Source: Acidimicrobiales bacterium (GTDB taxonomy: Bacteria; Actinomycetota; Acidimicrobiia; Acidimicrobiales; SZUA-35). From it: DNA of 64,000 bases. Where the stretch lies: the NCBI GenBank assembly GCA_041394265.1, contig JAWKIO010000005.1, positions 620,001-684,000 of the forward strand, written 5' to 3'. A program made the translations under genes and the position numbers. Shown one piece after another: positions 61,685 through 64,000 of this stretch. Every line of letters starts with the position of its first letter. The stretch's first letter is position 1. Below the pieces are notes generated by a model. It was not told where the DNA came from. It ran no database searches and saw only the letters and a program-made list of their open reading frames with translations.

Positions 61685-62587
61685 ATGACATGGCAAGCGA
61701 TCGACGACGTCGACCTCGGGGCGGTCCAGTTGTTCCTCGACGTCGTGGAGCTCGGCAGCGTGTCGAAGGCTGCGGCGAGGAGCGGCATCGCGCAGCCCTC
61801 CGCAACGGCCCGCCTCCAGAAGCTCGAACGAGTGCTCGGTGTCGGACTGCTCGAGCGAGGCCCGACCGGATCGGTACCGACCACCGCCGGAGTCGACCTC
61901 GTCGACTCGTGCCGCGAGGTCCTCGGCGCCACCCGCCACCTCATCGAGCTGGCGTCCGACCAGCGACACGCAACCGACACGGTCCTCCTCGCCGCCACCC
62001 GCACGGCCATCGATCACATCCTCCCGCTTCGCCTCGGCTCCCCCGAACTGGCACGGATCACGATCCAGGTGGACGAGCTCGAGACCCGGCGGGTCGCCGA
62101 GAGCGTTCGTCACGGTGAGGCGGCCATGGGCATCTGCGACGGCCCCCACCCTCCACTGGGGCTGCGGTCAGAGGTCATCCACACCATCGAACTCGCCGTG
62201 GTCGCTGCGCCGTCCCACCGCCTGACGAAGCGGCAACGCAAGCGGCTGCGGCTCCAGGAGCTGGCGGGGGCCGACGTGATCATTCGGCGAAGCGGTTCAG
62301 GTACTCGCGACGTCGTCGACGCGTTGCTCGGGCCGTTCGGCTTCGACCCGACTCACCGTCAGTTGGAGGTACCGAGCAACGCAGCCGCCAGACTGAGCGC
62401 CGTGAACGGTTCAGGTCTCGCCATCCTCCCGACCGAGCTGGTCGAGGCCGACCTGGCCACCGGCCGACTCGTGCGCTTCAACGTGGCCGACGCCGTGCTC
62501 GAACAACCTGTCCGTCTGGTGTGGAAGGGCACACGGCCGACCACCGAAGCCGCCCGACGCCTCCGGGCGACACTGTCGACATCGTGA
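61685..62587 (+). CDS. LysR-family transcriptional regulator
   Basis: A 300-residue regulator. The N-terminal helix-turn-helix is VQLFLDVVELGSVSKAAARS followed by GIAQPSATARLQKLERVLG. The effector domain follows (TVLLAATRTAIDHILPLRL, GLAILPTELVEADLATGRL). It is transcribed away from the Gfo/Idh-SsuD-YeiH operon over a 128-base gap containing two palindromes, the standard layout for a LysR regulator and its target. A TTG at 61682 is an alternative start. Its stop overlaps the next GTG. Confidence 0.9.
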   Translation: MTWQAIDDVDLGAVQLFLDVVELGSVSKAAARSGIAQPSATARLQKLERVLGVGLLERGPTGSVPTTAGVDLVDSCREVLGATRHLIELASDQRHATDTVLLAATRTAIDHILPLRLGSPELARITIQVDELETRRVAESVRHGEAAMGICDGPHPPLGLRSEVIHTIELAVVAAPSHRLTKRQRKRLRLQELAGADVIIRRSGSGTRDVVDALLGPFGFDPTHRQLEVPSNAAARLSAVNGSGLAILPTELVEADLATGRLVRFNVADAVLEQPVRLVWKGTRPTTEAARRLRATLSTS

Positions 62588-63021
62588 GCGACGACACCGC
62601 AAGCGACGACACCGTGAGCCGCGGCCCCGAGCCGGACCGACCGACCGAGCCGCTGATCATCGGTGGCAGCCATCTGCAGTCGCTGATCTATGCGGTTTGC
62701 GGCGCGATGATCGCCATCGTGTGGCGCGACAGCGTCGTCGGGTGGCCGATGGCCGCCACCCTGGCCCTGTTCGTCGCGTCAGGTGCGGTCGCCTACCGTC
62801 GCTGCGAACTCCACGACGACCACCTGACCCATCGGCGCCTCGGCAGCACCATCTCGGCCGACGTCGGAGATTTCGAGGCTGCCCTCGGCCATCGCTATCT
62901 CTCGGTGACGACCCGGCAAGGGCGGCGGTTCCGTATCGAGGTGCCAGTCGAGATCCGCCCCGACGTCCGAGACTGGGCAGTCAGTCGAAGCGTCGACCTC
63001 GACCGGGTCGGCAACGGCTGA
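62584..63021 (+). CDS. small membrane protein with PH-like C-terminal domain
   Basis: A 145-residue protein starting at GTG 62584, overlapping the lysR stop (GTGA). An acidic N-terminus precedes two hydrophobic helices (LQSLIYAVCGAMIAIVW and WPMAATLALFVASGAVA), then a beta-rich segment (CELHDDHLTHRRLGSTI, YLSVTTRQGRRFRIEVP) resembling bacterial PH-like domains of DUF2581-type proteins. I do not recognise a specific function. Coupling to lysR may be incidental. Confidence 0.6.
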   Translation: MSDDTASDDTVSRGPEPDRPTEPLIIGGSHLQSLIYAVCGAMIAIVWRDSVVGWPMAATLALFVASGAVAYRRCELHDDHLTHRRLGSTISADVGDFEAALGHRYLSVTTRQGRRFRIEVPVEIRPDVRDWAVSRSVDLDRVGNG

Positions 63022-63136
63022 GCGAACGCCTCCGAATCTCACGTCTCCGGGCAGAACAACTCATCCACAATAGGCCTCATACAGATGGTCTTTCCTGCCG
63101 ATGGTGACGTATCCCTCACTCGATCAGGAGATCTCG

Positions 63137-63313
63137 ATGAAGAAGTTTGCTTGCGGTGACGTCGTTCCCGGGTGTGATGCCCGCTTCGTGTGCTCATCCG
63201 ACGAAGAGGTGCTGGCGCAGGTCGCCGAGCACGCCGCCGCGGCCCACGGTCTCACCGACATCCCGCAGGAAGTCATCGACCAGGTGATCGGACGGATCCA
63301 GGTCGTTGCCTGA
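63137..63313 (+). CDS. DUF1059 family small protein
   Basis: A 58-residue protein starting at ATG 63137 with AGGAG nine bases upstream. MKKFACGDVVPGCDARFVCS, then EVLAQVAEHAAAAHGL, matches DUF1059: two or three cysteines and a helix with His, suggesting a small metal-binding or redox fold. Function unknown. It is followed after 34 bases by the EAL gene. Confidence 0.85.
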   Translation: MKKFACGDVVPGCDARFVCSSDEEVLAQVAEHAAAAHGLTDIPQEVIDQVIGRIQVVA

Positions 63314-63347
63314 GACCCGGTCGACGGTCGGGTCGACCGTCGGCTCG

Positions 63348-64000
63348 ATGACTCCAACGTCGGCGGCCACCACCGTCGACTGGGCCGACCGCATCGGTGA
63401 CGCAATCGACGGACGCGGCCTCCGCTCCGTCTTCCAACCGATCGTCGACCTCCAGCGGCGGACGGTCGTCGGCTACGAAGCACTGACTCGCTTCGATCCG
63501 ATCGATGGGACGTTCGTCGGGCCTGATGTCTGGTTCCAGGCGGCACACGCCGCCGGCCTCGGCTCGGCGCTCGATGCCGCGGCGGTGTCGTCGGCATTGT
63601 CCGCCCGGGCCGACCTGCCCACCAACTGCTTCCTCACCGTCAACGTGGATCCGGAGTCGCTGGTCGAGCGTCAGGTGCTCGAGGTCTTCGCTCGACACGG
63701 CCACCTCGGTGGTGTCGTGATCGAGATCACCGAGCACCGCCCGTGGGACTGGGCGTCACTGTCACCGGTGGTCGCCCGGCTCCGTTCGGCCGGCGCGCTG
63801 TTCGCCGTCGATGACGCCGGCGCCGGGTACTCCGGGCTGCAGCAGATCCTGCAGCTCCGTCCGTCGTTGCTGAAGCTCGACCGTGCGCTCGTCGAAGGGA
63901 TCGACACCGACGAACCGAAACAGGCGCTGGTCGAGATGCTCGGCCTGTTCGCCAACCGCGTCGACGCGTGGATCCTGGCCGAGGGCGTCGAGACCATCGG
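63348..64000 (+). CDS. EAL-domain cyclic-di-GMP phosphodiesterase, N-terminal part (3' end outside window)
   Basis: The first 217 residues are visible from ATG 63348; the gene runs off the window. The domain begins almost at once (SVFQPIVDLQRRTVVGYEAL): EAL is intact, followed by NVDPES (metal Asn), VIEITEH (metal Glu), VDDAGAGYSGL in place of DDFGTGYS, LLKLDRALVEGID and LAEGVETIG. These are the metal and catalytic residues of active EAL phosphodiesterases that degrade c-di-GMP. The D-D-A substitution is mild. A TTG at 63306 would overlap the DUF1059 gene. No GGDEF domain precedes it. Confidence 0.88.
   Translation, partial: MTPTSAATTVDWADRIGDAIDGRGLRSVFQPIVDLQRRTVVGYEALTRFDPIDGTFVGPDVWFQAAHAAGLGSALDAAAVSSALSARADLPTNCFLTVNVDPESLVERQVLEVFARHGHLGGVVIEITEHRPWDWASLSPVVARLRSAGALFAVDDAGAGYSGLQQILQLRPSLLKLDRALVEGIDTDEPKQALVEMLGLFANRVDAWILAEGVETI

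Overview
The window is a GC-rich stretch of actinobacterial chromosome, densely coded on both strands, with many ATGA/GTGA start-stop overlaps and frequent GTG/TTG starts. Two WhiB proteins, a mycoredoxin-like glutaredoxin, a HelD helicase, DUF2510 and DUF3107 proteins, a split ArsA/Get3-type ATPase pair, and whiB1 next to pdtaS all point to Actinomycetota. A separate topoisomerase IV pair, DUF4214 repeats and a DUF1800/DUF1501 pair suggest class Acidimicrobiia. That class assignment is inference; no rRNA or other phylogenetic marker is present. I found no rRNA, tRNA, CRISPR array, transposase or prophage, and no gene-free stretch longer than about 300 bases.

Layout. 1-5.3 kb: SDR 3' end, MmyB-type regulator, alpha/beta hydrolase, site-2 protease, AI-2E permease coupled to a glutaredoxin, and a small ribbon-helix-helix-like protein. 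5.4-10.2 kb: topoisomerase IV parC-parE. 10.2-15.5 kb (minus): an overlapping operon (EEP phosphatase with an in-frame minisatellite, DUF2510 membrane protein, HelD) followed by terC. 15.6-21.9 kb: WhiB, ferrochelatase, GH16 protein, RidA, ABC1 kinase, GNAT, small zincin. 21.8-28.2 kb: acyl-CoA synthetase, then a LacI-controlled beta-glucoside locus whose first permease is 5'-truncated and frameshifted and which lacks its binding protein. 28.2-35.3 kb: two-component system, a divergent DUF1800/DUF1501 secreted pair, TPM-like protein, RecB-like nuclease. 35.4-43.7 kb: small DUF2510 protein, second ribbon-helix-helix paralogue, CapA-like lipoprotein, Hsp70-like ATPase, M20 peptidase, etfBA, lipid kinase, GDPD. 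43.8-48.4 kb: whiB1/pdtaS, a hydrolase and a MocR regulator. 48.3-52.1 kb: two ArsA-like ATPases flanking a HAD nucleotidase, with DUF3107. 52.1-55.4 kb: iron-sulfur biogenesis locus (mrp, SufR-like regulator, cysteine desulfurase). 55.4-64 kb: DUF4214-DUF3048 fusion, CorA, then a LysR-Gfo/Idh-SsuD-YeiH locus that looks like organosulfonate catabolism with sulfite export, two small proteins, and the start of an EAL phosphodiesterase.

How the genes work together. The most coherent functional groups are: (i) the ArsA pair, whose nucleotide-site motifs are degenerate in complementary ways, suggesting an obligate heterodimer with one working ATP site; (ii) the LysR-regulated sulfonate locus, where a C-S-bond-cleaving monooxygenase sits directly upstream of a putative sulfite exporter; (iii) the Fe-S locus arranged around a palindrome; (iv) the LacI/GH1/ABC locus with a near-perfect LacI operator but a damaged transporter; and (v) a topoisomerase IV with substitutions in both quinolone-determining regions. 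Most enzymes are otherwise ordinary housekeeping functions.
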